Position numbers and translations under genes: made by a program
Source: Acidobacteriota bacterium
Lineage (GTDB): Bacteria > Acidobacteriota > Aminicenantia > Aminicenantales > Saccharicenantaceae
Reading direction: 5' to 3'
Assembly: GCA_028749115.1 (NCBI GenBank)
Contig: JAQURD010000005.1
Coordinates: 81,826-145,825, forward strand
Length of the DNA: 64,000 bases
Shown here: one piece after another, positions 37,713 to 45,881 of the stretch
Numbering within the stretch: the stretch's first letter is position 1
Layout of the letters: the number at the start of each line of letters is the position of its first letter
Notes under the pieces: model-generated
The model's input: only the letters and a program-made list of their open reading frames with translations
Databases searched by the model: none
Told to the model about the DNA's origin: nothing

Positions 37713-40700
37713 ATGATCAGCCTAAAAAATTTTAGGGCCGGCAGGCTGGCTGCCTTGTTTTCTGGCTTAGTTTCGTCAATCGTCATCCTTTTCCTGTTCC
37801 TGGCATTTCCAGTTCAGGCTCAAACCAATCCGGATCTCAGCCGTGAAAAAATTCTGTTTACTGTTGGCTATGCTCATCTTGATACTCAATGGCGCTGGGA
37901 CTATCAGACAACTATTAGAGAATACCTCTGGAAGACAATGGTTGATAATTTTTCTCTTTTTGAAAAATATCCTCATTATGTTTTCAATTTCAGCGGAGCC
38001 AATCGCTACCGGCTGATGAATGAATATTATCCAGAAGAATATAAAAAAGTTAAAGATTATGTGGCTCAAGGCAGGTGGTTCCCGGCTGGTTCTTCTCTTG
38101 AAGAAAATGATGTGATGGCCCCTTCAGCTGAATCAATCATCAGGCAGGTTCTCTATGGGACGCATTATTTCCGCCAGGAATTTGGCTTTAGCAGCCGTGA
38201 ATATATTCTGCCTGATTGTTTTGGCTTTCCGGCTTCCCTCCCGTCAATTCTGGCCCACTGCGGACTTAAAGGCTTTTCTACCCAGAAGCTTTCCTGGGGT
38301 TCAGCTATTGGTATCCCTTTTAACCTTGGCATCTGGAGCGGGCCGGATGGACAGTCAGTCGTGGCTGCTCTAAATCCGGGTGATTATGTCAGCAAAATAA
38401 CTGGTGATTTAACCAGGAATGAAACCTGGATGAACCGGGTAAAGGAAAATGGCCAGAAATACGGGGTGTATGCTGATTATATGTATTACGGTACCGGCGA
38501 TGTGGGCGGCGCTCCGGATGAAAATTCAGTGATCAATCTGGAAAAGAGCCTGGCCAGCAATCAGGAAAGTGAAATCAAAATAGCTGCCTCTAAAGCCGAA
38601 GATCTCTTTGTGTTACTAACGGCTGAACAGAGGAATAAACTTCCTGCTTACCAGGGAGAGTTCCTTCTGACCAATCACTCGGCTGGTTCGATCACCTCTC
38701 AAGCGGCTATGAAACGCTGGAATAGAAAAAATGAATTCCTGGGCTATGCGGCTGAGGCTGCTGCCGTTATGGCTGCCTGGTCAGGTGCCGGACAATATGA
38801 TCAGGCCAGACTGAATGAAGCCTGGCGCCTGGTTCTAGGTGCTCAATTTCACGATATTCTACCTGGAACAAGTGTTCCCCGGGCTTATGAATTTTCCTGG
38901 AACGATGAAATTCTGGCTGCCAATCAATTTGAGCAGGTTCTTAAATATTCAGCCGGGGCCGTTATCTGCCACCTTGACACGCGGGTAACTGGGCGACCGC
39001 TGGTTGTTTATAATCCACTGGCTTTTAGCCGGGAAGATATAGTTGAAGCTGAAGTAGAATTTCCCGGGGAAATTCAGGCCTGCCGGGTTTTTGGGCCAGA
39101 TGGCCTGGAGGCTCCCTCCCAGATAAAAGAAATTGAAGGAAATAGAATTAAAATAGTTTTTCTGGCCAAAGTCCCGCCGGTTGGTTACAGTGTCTATGAT
39201 GTCAGGCCATCGGCAGAAGCCTGCAGTCTGAGTACTGGCTTAAAAGCCGGGAAAAACAGCCTGGAAAACCTGCGCTATGTAGTGAAGATTAACCGTGATG
39301 GGGATGTCTCCAGTATCTATGATAAAAAAGCCAAAAAGGAACTGCTGGTTTCCCCGGCCCAATTATCTTTTCATCAGGAAAAGCCGCAGCAATGGCCTGC
39401 TTGGAATATGGATTGGGAAGATAGAATGAAACCCCCGGCTGGATATGTGGAAGGCCCGGCTGAGGTATCAATAGTTGAAAATGGACCCGCCCGGATAGCC
39501 ATCAAAGTGGAACGGGAATCAAAGCATTCAAAATTTGTTCAAATTATCAGGCTGTCAGCCGGCGAGGCAGGTGACCGGCTGGAGTGGAACAATCAGATTG
39601 ATTGGGCGACGCCTGAATCATCTCTCAAAGCAGTCTTCCCGCTGACGGTAGCCAATTCGGTTGCTACCTATAACTGGGAAGTTGGCACGATAAAGAGGGG
39701 CAATAATGATCCGAAAAAATTTGAGGTTCCCTCCCATCTGTGGTTTGACCTGACAGATAAAAGTTCTTCTTATGGGGTTTCAATTCTGGAGGATTGTAAA
39801 TACGGGTCAGATAAACCGGCTGACCACCTCGTCCGTCTGACCCTTCTTTATACACCCGGGGTAAGAAGCTGGCCGAAAGAACAGGCCACTCAGGATTTTG
39901 GCCGGCATGAAATTCTTTATGCCCTTTATGGTCATCAGGGTGACTGGCGTCAGGCCGGAACAAATGAGCAGGCCTTAAGACTCAATCAACCGCTGATAGC
40001 TTTTACTGCTCAATCTCAAGCCGGTGTTCTGGGCAAGAACTTTTCATTTCTGACTGTCGAACCAGAAGGGCTAAGGGTTCTGGCCATAAAAAAGGCCGAG
40101 AATTCTAAAGAGATTATAATCAGGGTGGTTGAGACTAGAGGCCGGGCCGTAAAGAAGGCCATCCTAACTTTTGCTTTTCCGATTAAATCGGCCAGTGAGG
40201 TTAACGGGGTTGAGGATCACCTGCGCTCCGCTCAATTCAAGGGTAATAAATTGACATTTGATCTTGAACCTAATGGCCTGAAAAGCTTTGCTCTGGACAT
40301 TGAACCATTCCAGAAAAAGTTAGCTCCAGCTGTCTCCAGGCCGGTTGATCTGCCCTATAATCTTGATGTCTTCAGTTTTGATCACGACCGTTCTGATGGC
40401 GCCTTCGAAGCTTCTGGCTGGACTTACCCAGCTGAGTTGATTCCTGATTCAATTCTAGTCGGGAACCAGACTTTCCAGCTTGGCCCAAAGTTTGACGGAG
40501 CAAAAAATGCAGTTGCCTGTGAGGGTCAGGTGATCAGCTTGCCTCCGGGGAATTTTAATCGCCTCTATCTTCTGGCGGCGGCTTCAGAAGAAAACCAGAA
40601 AGGACTCTTCAAGATTGGCCAGAGAGAAGAAGAGTTTTCAGTCGGCTACTGGTCAGGCTTTATCGGCCAGTGGGATAACAGGCTCTGGGCGGAAGGCCCC

Positions 40701-41756
40701 GCGGCCAGCCTGGATTTTGACCGGGATAGTTTTACTTATAGCGGTCTGATTCCAGGCTATATCCGGGGCGATGAGCTGGCTTGTTGTACCACGCATCTTC
40801 ATCAGTCTTTAACTGGTCCTGAGGGTAATGAACCTTATATCTACGGCTATATTTTTAAGTATGAAATTAACCTGCCGCCAGGTGCTAAAGAAATTGTTCT
40901 ACCCAGTAATAAGGCGATAAAAATTTTTGCTCTGGTGGTTGCTTTTAATGAAAGCGATGAACCGGAGCCGGCTCAAAATTTATTTGACACACTTGTCCGG
41001 CAACCTGTAGATATGGAAAGATGGGCGGTCGTCCCGCCGCCTGTTATCACTCCAGCTACAGCTTATGTCAGCCCATCCCAGCCGGCCTCAGTCTCAATGA
41101 CGGTTCCACTAAAAGGTGCAGAAATCCATTATACCCTTGACAGCAGCGAACCAACGGTCAAATCGCTGGTTTACCGGGATGCCCTGAGTATAGGTGAGAG
41201 TAAAGTTCTCAAAGCAAGGGCTTTTCATCCAGTGAGATTGCCGGGACCGGTAGCTACTGGCTATTATAGCCAGTCTTTGCCGGTTGTTGACATCATCTAT
41301 TTCAACCCGCCAGCTAAAAACAGGGAAGGTGCAGGTGAAGAGAGAACATTAATTGACCTGATTAAAGCCAGCGAGGATGTTGCCGATAAAAACTGGCAGG
41401 GTTTTGAGGGCGAAGATCTAAAAGTGGTGCTTGATCTTGGCCAAAAAAAGGATGTTTATGAGCTGGAACTTAGTTGTGCCGAGAATAATAATGCCCGGAT
41501 CTTTCTGCCAGTGGCGGTGAAAATCGAGCTTTCAGTGGATGGCCAGAAATTTGAGACAATGGTTGATCAAAGATTACCGGTTCCGGCAGCTAAAAAACCT
41601 CAGGGGCCGGCGATCAAAAGGCTGGACTTCAGCCTGAAAGGCAGGGAGGCCCGCTATATCAGGTTGACAGCAGCCAGTGTTGGCCGGGTGCCGGAAGGCT
41701 TTCATGAAGCTGGCCAGAAAGCCTGGCTAGTCCTGGATGAAATTTATGTTAGATAG
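37713..41756 (+). CDS. Secreted GH38-family alpha-mannosidase-like glycoside hydrolase with C-terminal accessory domains
   Basis: Signal peptide of about 38 residues (core LVSSIVILFLFLAFPVQA). The GH38 catalytic domain begins with VGYAHLDTQWRWDY, which has the zinc ligands, and carries the nucleophile aspartate in LPDCFGFPASLP (about residue 168). A middle all-helical and beta-sandwich region follows, ending near residue 860. The C-terminal 330 residues include a chitobiase/FN3-associated segment (ITPATAYVSPSQPASV, IHYTLDSSEPT) and a discoidin-like segment (VVLDLGQKKDVYELELSCAEN). Total 1347 residues. The ATG at 37713 has AGG six bases upstream; an in-frame GTG at 37701 is possible. It is predicted to release mannose-type sugars outside the cytoplasm; exact specificity is unknown. 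Confidence 0.88.
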   Translation: MISLKNFRAGRLAALFSGLVSSIVILFLFLAFPVQAQTNPDLSREKILFTVGYAHLDTQWRWDYQTTIREYLWKTMVDNFSLFEKYPHYVFNFSGANRYRLMNEYYPEEYKKVKDYVAQGRWFPAGSSLEENDVMAPSAESIIRQVLYGTHYFRQEFGFSSREYILPDCFGFPASLPSILAHCGLKGFSTQKLSWGSAIGIPFNLGIWSGPDGQSVVAALNPGDYVSKITGDLTRNETWMNRVKENGQKYGVYADYMYYGTGDVGGAPDENSVINLEKSLASNQESEIKIAASKAEDLFVLLTAEQRNKLPAYQGEFLLTNHSAGSITSQAAMKRWNRKNEFLGYAAEAAAVMAAWSGAGQYDQARLNEAWRLVLGAQFHDILPGTSVPRAYEFSWNDEILAANQFEQVLKYSAGAVICHLDTRVTGRPLVVYNPLAFSREDIVEAEVEFPGEIQACRVFGPDGLEAPSQIKEIEGNRIKIVFLAKVPPVGYSVYDVRPSAEACSLSTGLKAGKNSLENLRYVVKINRDGDVSSIYDKKAKKELLVSPAQLSFHQEKPQQWPAWNMDWEDRMKPPAGYVEGPAEVSIVENGPARIAIKVERESKHSKFVQIIRLSAGEAGDRLEWNNQIDWATPESSLKAVFPLTVANSVATYNWEVGTIKRGNNDPKKFEVPSHLWFDLTDKSSSYGVSILEDCKYGSDKPADHLVRLTLLYTPGVRSWPKEQATQDFGRHEILYALYGHQGDWRQAGTNEQALRLNQPLIAFTAQSQAGVLGKNFSFLTVEPEGLRVLAIKKAENSKEIIIRVVETRGRAVKKAILTFAFPIKSASEVNGVEDHLRSAQFKGNKLTFDLEPNGLKSFALDIEPFQKKLAPAVSRPVDLPYNLDVFSFDHDRSDGAFEASGWTYPAELIPDSILVGNQTFQLGPKFDGAKNAVACEGQVISLPPGNFNRLYLLAAASEENQKGLFKIGQREEEFSVGYWSGFIGQWDNRLWAEGPAASLDFDRDSFTYSGLIPGYIRGDELACCTTHLHQSLTGPEGNEPYIYGYIFKYEINLPPGAKEIVLPSNKAIKIFALVVAFNESDEPEPAQNLFDTLVRQPVDMERWAVVPPPVITPATAYVSPSQPASVSMTVPLKGAEIHYTLDSSEPTVKSLVYRDALSIGESKVLKARAFHPVRLPGPVATGYYSQSLPVVDIIYFNPPAKNREGAGEERTLIDLIKASEDVADKNWQGFEGEDLKVVLDLGQKKDVYELELSCAENNNARIFLPVAVKIELSVDGQKFETMVDQRLPVPAAKKPQGPAIKRLDFSLKGREARYIRLTAASVGRVPEGFHEAGQKAWLVLDEIYVR

Positions 41757-41810
41757 GTTTTAAGCCGTTAGTGGCTATAAGACAGTGGATTTTCCCTTGA
41801 ATTCTTGCGA

Positions 41811-43361
41811 TTAAAGCTCTGGCTGTAAGATTTCTCCCACGGCTGGCCTGTTTTCCTGGAGCATCTCCCTGTAAAGGCCCAGGATCTGTTCAAAAATAGC
41901 CAGCTCATAATCATTAAGGAGTTTTTGAGCTGCTTTTTTGTCTGTAGAGAATAGAGAAGAAAATTTGGTTTCAAATAGCTGGCTGCTGTCAAGATATTGC
42001 TTCTCAACCGGCTCCAGTTTTTTCCTGACCTGTTCGATCATCTGCCCATAATTAGCTTCAACCAGATGTTCATACTGGCGGACACTGGTAGATAGAAGTC
42101 TGCCCTTGTCTGCCTTGATGTCTCCCGGATTAAAATGCTGCTCATAAAGCTGTTCATAATCATGAGAGTTTGAACCAGAACCGGCGGCAGGAGGGAGGGC
42201 TTCCAGGCCATAATAGATGGGCAGGTAAATAGTTGTATCAGGCTTACCAAAAGCCAGCCAGGTTAAGATGGAAACAGGTTCTGGCTTCTGTCCATTTAAG
42301 CACGTCACGAAAGAATTGATGGTCGAAGCGGTGCAAATTGTTCTGAATTTGGTTTTATTCGGGCTGCCCTGCTGATAACCAGAGGTTGCATCATATGCTG
42401 TGCCTTCATAATGGTCGCGGAGAAGAGCCATCAACATTTTCGGGGTTATCTTACAGGCCGGCTTAAAAGAAAAAGGATAATTTCCATCTATCTCCCATTT
42501 TTGCCTGCTGAGAAGGCTCAAACCGCGCCACATTCTCAGTGTGTTGCCATCAAAGACTGGCTGGCGGTAGCCCGGGCGGAAAAAGGTTTTCTTAAAATCA
42601 AACGGGCCATCTCTCTTTTCATCATACCAGCCGTTTTTTATAGCATAATCTATAATATCCAGGCTGCCCATAAAGTTTTCTGGATCATCAAAGCGAATCT
42701 GTCTTATGGTATAAAAGTTAGGAATGATGGCTACTTCTGCGTCAGGCACTCTCTGGGCAAACCAGTGCCGGCCTCTGATCACGGCCATCATCCAGGCTTC
42801 ATTCTTATCTGCTATCGAATAGGTGCGGCCGGAACTCCGGTAGCCATATTTTTCGATTAGTTCCCCAGCCAGCCTGACAGCTTCTCTCGCGCTGCCGGCT
42901 TTCTCGGCCAGAATTCTTCTTAACATATAACCCAGACCGCCATCGGTTAGATCTTCCCGTTCCTCCCGGGAAGGGCAGCTATTTGAGGTGATAACCACCC
43001 CATAATCATTAATGAAACTGTCAGCAAATTCCTGACCGGTAGCTTCAATCCAGAGGAAGCCATTGGTCTGGCCCTCAGTCTGGTAGAATCCTCCATGTCC
43101 AAGATTTATTTTAACTTCCGGGCCATAATTTCTCGGGGCTATTTTTCTGACGTTAACTATTATGTCGTCGTAATCATCTTCGTTATGGGCAATGATGACC
43201 GAGCCATCAGTACTGGCTTTCTTACCGACCAGAATCGTATAGCAATTTAGCTGACTCTGGCCAGAGTCTCTATTATTTGCTGCTTCGTATGAAAAAATAA
43301 AAGAAACGAATAAGACAAAAGAAAAGATAAAAACCAGTCTTACTTTTGTAATGCCTTTCAT
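41811..43361 (-). CDS. Secreted C69-family dipeptidase
   Basis: N-terminal nucleophile hydrolase of the peptidase C69 (dipeptidase A) family. A signal peptide (about 1-22, core VRLVFIFSFVLFVSFIFS) is followed by a short propeptide and the nucleophile cysteine in NCYTILVGKKASTDGSVIIA. The family phrases AHNEDD, NDYGVVITSNS, TDGGLGYMLRRILAEKA and ADKNEAWMM are visible. The start is placed at the ATG 43361, which has AGGAG seven bases upstream, rather than at an upstream frame extension to 43397. It converges with the GH38 gene, 54 bases apart. Predicted to cleave dipeptides in the periplasm or outside. Confidence 0.9.
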   Translation of the reverse strand: MKGITKVRLVFIFSFVLFVSFIFSYEAANNRDSGQSQLNCYTILVGKKASTDGSVIIAHNEDDYDDIIVNVRKIAPRNYGPEVKINLGHGGFYQTEGQTNGFLWIEATGQEFADSFINDYGVVITSNSCPSREEREDLTDGGLGYMLRRILAEKAGSAREAVRLAGELIEKYGYRSSGRTYSIADKNEAWMMAVIRGRHWFAQRVPDAEVAIIPNFYTIRQIRFDDPENFMGSLDIIDYAIKNGWYDEKRDGPFDFKKTFFRPGYRQPVFDGNTLRMWRGLSLLSRQKWEIDGNYPFSFKPACKITPKMLMALLRDHYEGTAYDATSGYQQGSPNKTKFRTICTASTINSFVTCLNGQKPEPVSILTWLAFGKPDTTIYLPIYYGLEALPPAAGSGSNSHDYEQLYEQHFNPGDIKADKGRLLSTSVRQYEHLVEANYGQMIEQVRKKLEPVEKQYLDSSQLFETKFSSLFSTDKKAAQKLLNDYELAIFEQILGLYREMLQENRPAVGEILQPEL

Positions 43362-43528
43362 CTCTAATCTCCTGCTGGCGGTTATTCGCCTGATCATTTT
43401 ATCTTCTATCCTTCCGACTGACTTAATATACTATCCAGCTGGCTAATTATTCAAGCCGGAAGAAGATTTATGACTGGTTCCCTGTTAGATAGATTCCCGT
43501 TGGCGGCTAGCCAGAATGAGGATCACGC

Positions 43529-43558
43529 TTGGCAGGGGGCCCGCCTTCTCTGTATAAT
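43529..43558 (+). promoter_or_regulatory. Promoter of the OsmC-family gene
   Basis: -35 TTGGCA (43529-43534), an 18-base spacer and perfect -10 TATAAT (43553-43558), about 35 bases before the ATG at 43594, which has an AGGAGG site. Confidence 0.72.
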
Positions 43559-43593
43559 AAAACTAGTCAAAAAAACCAGGAGGCAAGGCTGAG

Positions 43594-44055
43594 ATGAATG
43601 AGGATAATAAGCTATCAATTACTGCCGACTGGCTGGAAGGGCTGTCTTTTGCTGCCACGGTTGGCGAACACAAAATTATCATGGATTCTGTGCCTGAAGC
43701 AGGAGGTAAAGCACTTGGCCCGCCACCCAAGCCGCTGATGCTGGTTGCCCTGGCTGGCTGCACCGGGATGGACGTCATCTCGCTTCTGGGGAAAATGAGG
43801 ATTAAGGTAGAAAACTTCAGGTTGACAGTTGAAGGTAATCTGACTTCTGATCATCCCCGGCAGTTCTATAAGATGCATGTAATATATGAGTTCACAGGGA
43901 ATAATTTGCCGCTGGAAAAATTGAAAGAGGCTATAGAGCTTTCTCAGGAAAAATACTGCGGGGTCAGTGCCACTTATAAGAAGGCGTTAGAGATCACCTG
44001 GGAGATAAAAATAGACGGCTCAACCTGGCCAGGCCAGGAAGAGAAAGCAAAATAG
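43594..44055 (+). CDS. OsmC-family peroxiredoxin-like protein
   Basis: A protein of 153 residues with the OsmC/Ohr fold. The two conserved cysteines are in LAGCTGMDV (about residue 58) and KYCGVSATY (about 129), the reactive pair used for reduction of organic hydroperoxides in characterised members. The family phrase GPPPKPLMLVALAGC is typical of the YhfA-like branch, whose substrate is less certain. Cytoplasmic. It has its own promoter and precedes the DUF456 gene by 70 bases. Confidence 0.88.
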   Translation: MNEDNKLSITADWLEGLSFAATVGEHKIIMDSVPEAGGKALGPPPKPLMLVALAGCTGMDVISLLGKMRIKVENFRLTVEGNLTSDHPRQFYKMHVIYEFTGNNLPLEKLKEAIELSQEKYCGVSATYKKALEITWEIKIDGSTWPGQEEKAK

Positions 44056-44125
44056 ATTGGCCGGCTTTATCTGGAGGCTGGCCGGTAGTGAAAATGGTAG
44101 CATAATGTTTTCTGGTAAGTAAGAC

Positions 44126-44611
44126 ATGCTTGAAATTGTTTTGCTGGTGGCAGGTTCTTTCCTTCAGCTGCTAGGTTTGGCCGGAAGCATTTTACCCGTT
44201 CTGGCCGGGCCTCCCTTTAATTTTCTGGGCCTTATTCTGCTGTGCCTGGCCAGGGGCTGGGATACTTTCAGCCCGCGGTTATTGCTCGGCCTGGCTGCCC
44301 TGACTATTATCTCTGCCTTTCTTGATTATTTTCTCCCGCTCAGGGGAGCCAAAAAATATGGTTCAACCAGGTGGGGTAGCTGGGGTGCTTTTTTCGGCAT
44401 GGTTATTGGCATCTTTTTATTTCCGCCTTTTGGGTTGATCCCCGGAGCTCTGGCCGGGGCAATAATTGGCGAGCTGCTGGCTGGCAAAGGAGAGACGGCC
44501 GCTATGAGAGCTGGCTGGGGAGTTTTTCTGGGCTATTTTGTCTCTCTCCTCATAAGATTAGTTTCTTCTGGCCTGATGACTTTTTTTTATTTTAAGGCCA
44601 TTTTTTATTAG
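44126..44611 (+). CDS. DUF456 family membrane protein
   Basis: A protein of 161 residues with four to five membrane helices. The pattern GSILPVLAGPPFNFLGLILL, then FLDYFLPLRGAKKYGSTRWGSWG and GLIPGALAGAIIGELLAGK, is typical of DUF456, a family without known biochemical function. It contains glycine-zipper-like stretches. The start ATG lies after a weak ribosome site. Two exact copies of the 11-mer TTAGATAGTAG (44608-44629) follow and include the stop codon. Confidence 0.8.
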   Translation: MLEIVLLVAGSFLQLLGLAGSILPVLAGPPFNFLGLILLCLARGWDTFSPRLLLGLAALTIISAFLDYFLPLRGAKKYGSTRWGSWGAFFGMVIGIFLFPPFGLIPGALAGAIIGELLAGKGETAAMRAGWGVFLGYFVSLLIRLVSSGLMTFFYFKAIFY

Positions 44612-44837
44612 ATAGTAGTTAGATAGTAGATAATTGTGGACGTGAACTTTTGGCTGATTCAGTGACCGAATACTTCACTGTCAACCAGCCTCTCAAGAAG
44701 GCATTTAAAAGAATTACCGATCTTGAGACAACTTGCTCAACCCGGCTCAAGGCCTGTCTGGCTTCATAAATTACCAGCCTTCTAAGTCAATAACTGCCTG
44801 GCGCTAACCAGTAAAACCAGCGGCAGATAAGAGTTGA
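44612..44837. other. Gene-free stretch after the DUF456 gene
   Basis: Contains the second copy of an 11-base tandem repeat and a short plus-strand frame of about 40 codons that has no convincing start. With the truncated GlsB-like frame next to it, this looks like a region of gene decay. Nothing functional was identified. Confidence 0.4.
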
Positions 44838-45011
44838 TTAGCGGGTTTTTCTCCTTAATAGGCTGATGATGAAAAGGATGATTAGAGCTCCGATTATGGC
44901 TCCGATAAAGCCGGCGGTCTCTCCTGGCTGATAAATGTTCAGAGCCTGGCCCAGATAAGTTGATAAAAATGAGCCAGCTATACCTAGCAAAGCCGTCATG
45001 ATCCAGCCCAT
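44838..45011 (-). pseudogene. GlsB/YeaQ/YmgE-like protein remnant, N-terminally truncated
   Basis: The minus-strand frame encodes 57 residues from ATG 45011: MGWIMTALLGIAGSFLSTYL, then GQALNIYQPGETAGFIGAII and a final hydrophobic helix with RRK tail. This matches the second and third helices of the transglycosylase-associated (GlsB/YeaQ/YmgE) family of about 82 residues. The frame can be read upstream for 14 more codons (GKEN-type turn of the family) to a stop near 45054, but the first membrane helix is missing. It may be a decayed gene or a short functional form. Confidence 0.6.
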
Positions 45012-45151
45012 GTTTTCTTTGCCAGTAATATTTTGTTCAATCCAGAATTGCTTTTATAATTTGGACTTTATCTGTTACAATAATTCAAACTTAGAACAAC
45101 GGCGATGACGATTTACATAGCCGTCAGACAAACAAGAACCGGTTGGTGAGG

Positions 45152-45745
45152 ATGGCTAGATTCAAATCAACCAAGCCAGAAAGCCTGGTTAGTGGAGCCA
45201 ATCTGATCACTCTTCTTCGACTGCTCTTCTCACTTCTTTTTTTCTGTCTGGCCGCTGTCTATCACCGTGAATTATACAATTATCTCGGTCTTGGCCTTCA
45301 CTGGCTGGGTGATTGGCTGGATGGCTTCTGGGCGAGAACTTTTAAACAGAGAACAATTCTTGGGGCAGAGATTGACATTATTGCTGATAGAGTGGAAAGC
45401 CTCTTTTTCTTTATCAACTTCATCTTCTTTCATCCCGGGTTGGTTTTGCCCGTTGCTCTCTACATGATAAACTTTGCTTTTGTTGACTTTTATCTAAGCT
45501 ATCAATTTATCAAGTTTGATCTAATTTCAGTTGATTTTTTTTATCTGGTTGATCAAAAAGTCTTTAAGCTTAATTTCAGTCTGGCTGGAAAGTTCTTTAA
45601 TTCAACTGTTATTCCACTTCTGCTTATCTTTTTACCGGACTGGTGGCCGCTAACGCTTGTTCTAACTGCTGGGCTAATCGGAGTAAAAATTAATTCTATC
45701 TTTATCTTAAGAAGAAAGGAAAGGCCGGATAGACCTGCCAAATAG
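45152..45745 (+). CDS. CDP-alcohol phosphatidyltransferase family protein
   Basis: An integral membrane protein of 197 residues with about five hydrophobic segments. The complete family motif D-x2-D-G-x2-A-R-x8-G-x3-D-x3-D is seen in GDWLDGFWARTFKQRTILGA and EIDIIADR. The N-terminus SGANLITLLRLLFSLLFF is typical of the family. The acceptor alcohol cannot be inferred; it is the third member of this superfamily in the window after PssA and the inositol-type enzyme. The start is uncertain: ATG 45152 is chosen, but TTG 45143 and GTG 45146 are in frame. It converges with the phosphatase-superfamily gene. Confidence 0.8.
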   Translation: MARFKSTKPESLVSGANLITLLRLLFSLLFFCLAAVYHRELYNYLGLGLHWLGDWLDGFWARTFKQRTILGAEIDIIADRVESLFFFINFIFFHPGLVLPVALYMINFAFVDFYLSYQFIKFDLISVDFFYLVDQKVFKLNFSLAGKFFNSTVIPLLLIFLPDWWPLTLVLTAGLIGVKINSIFILRRKERPDRPAK

Positions 45746-45881
45746 ATTAAATATAAATTTCCATCTGTGGACAAAAAACACAAAGATCATAAAATTTAAC
45801 CTGCTGGCTGTTTTTTAGTAGGCTCGTTTTAGCGACGCTGAATTCGGATGTCAGCCTGGCCAAGGATCAGCCTTTTCTCTG

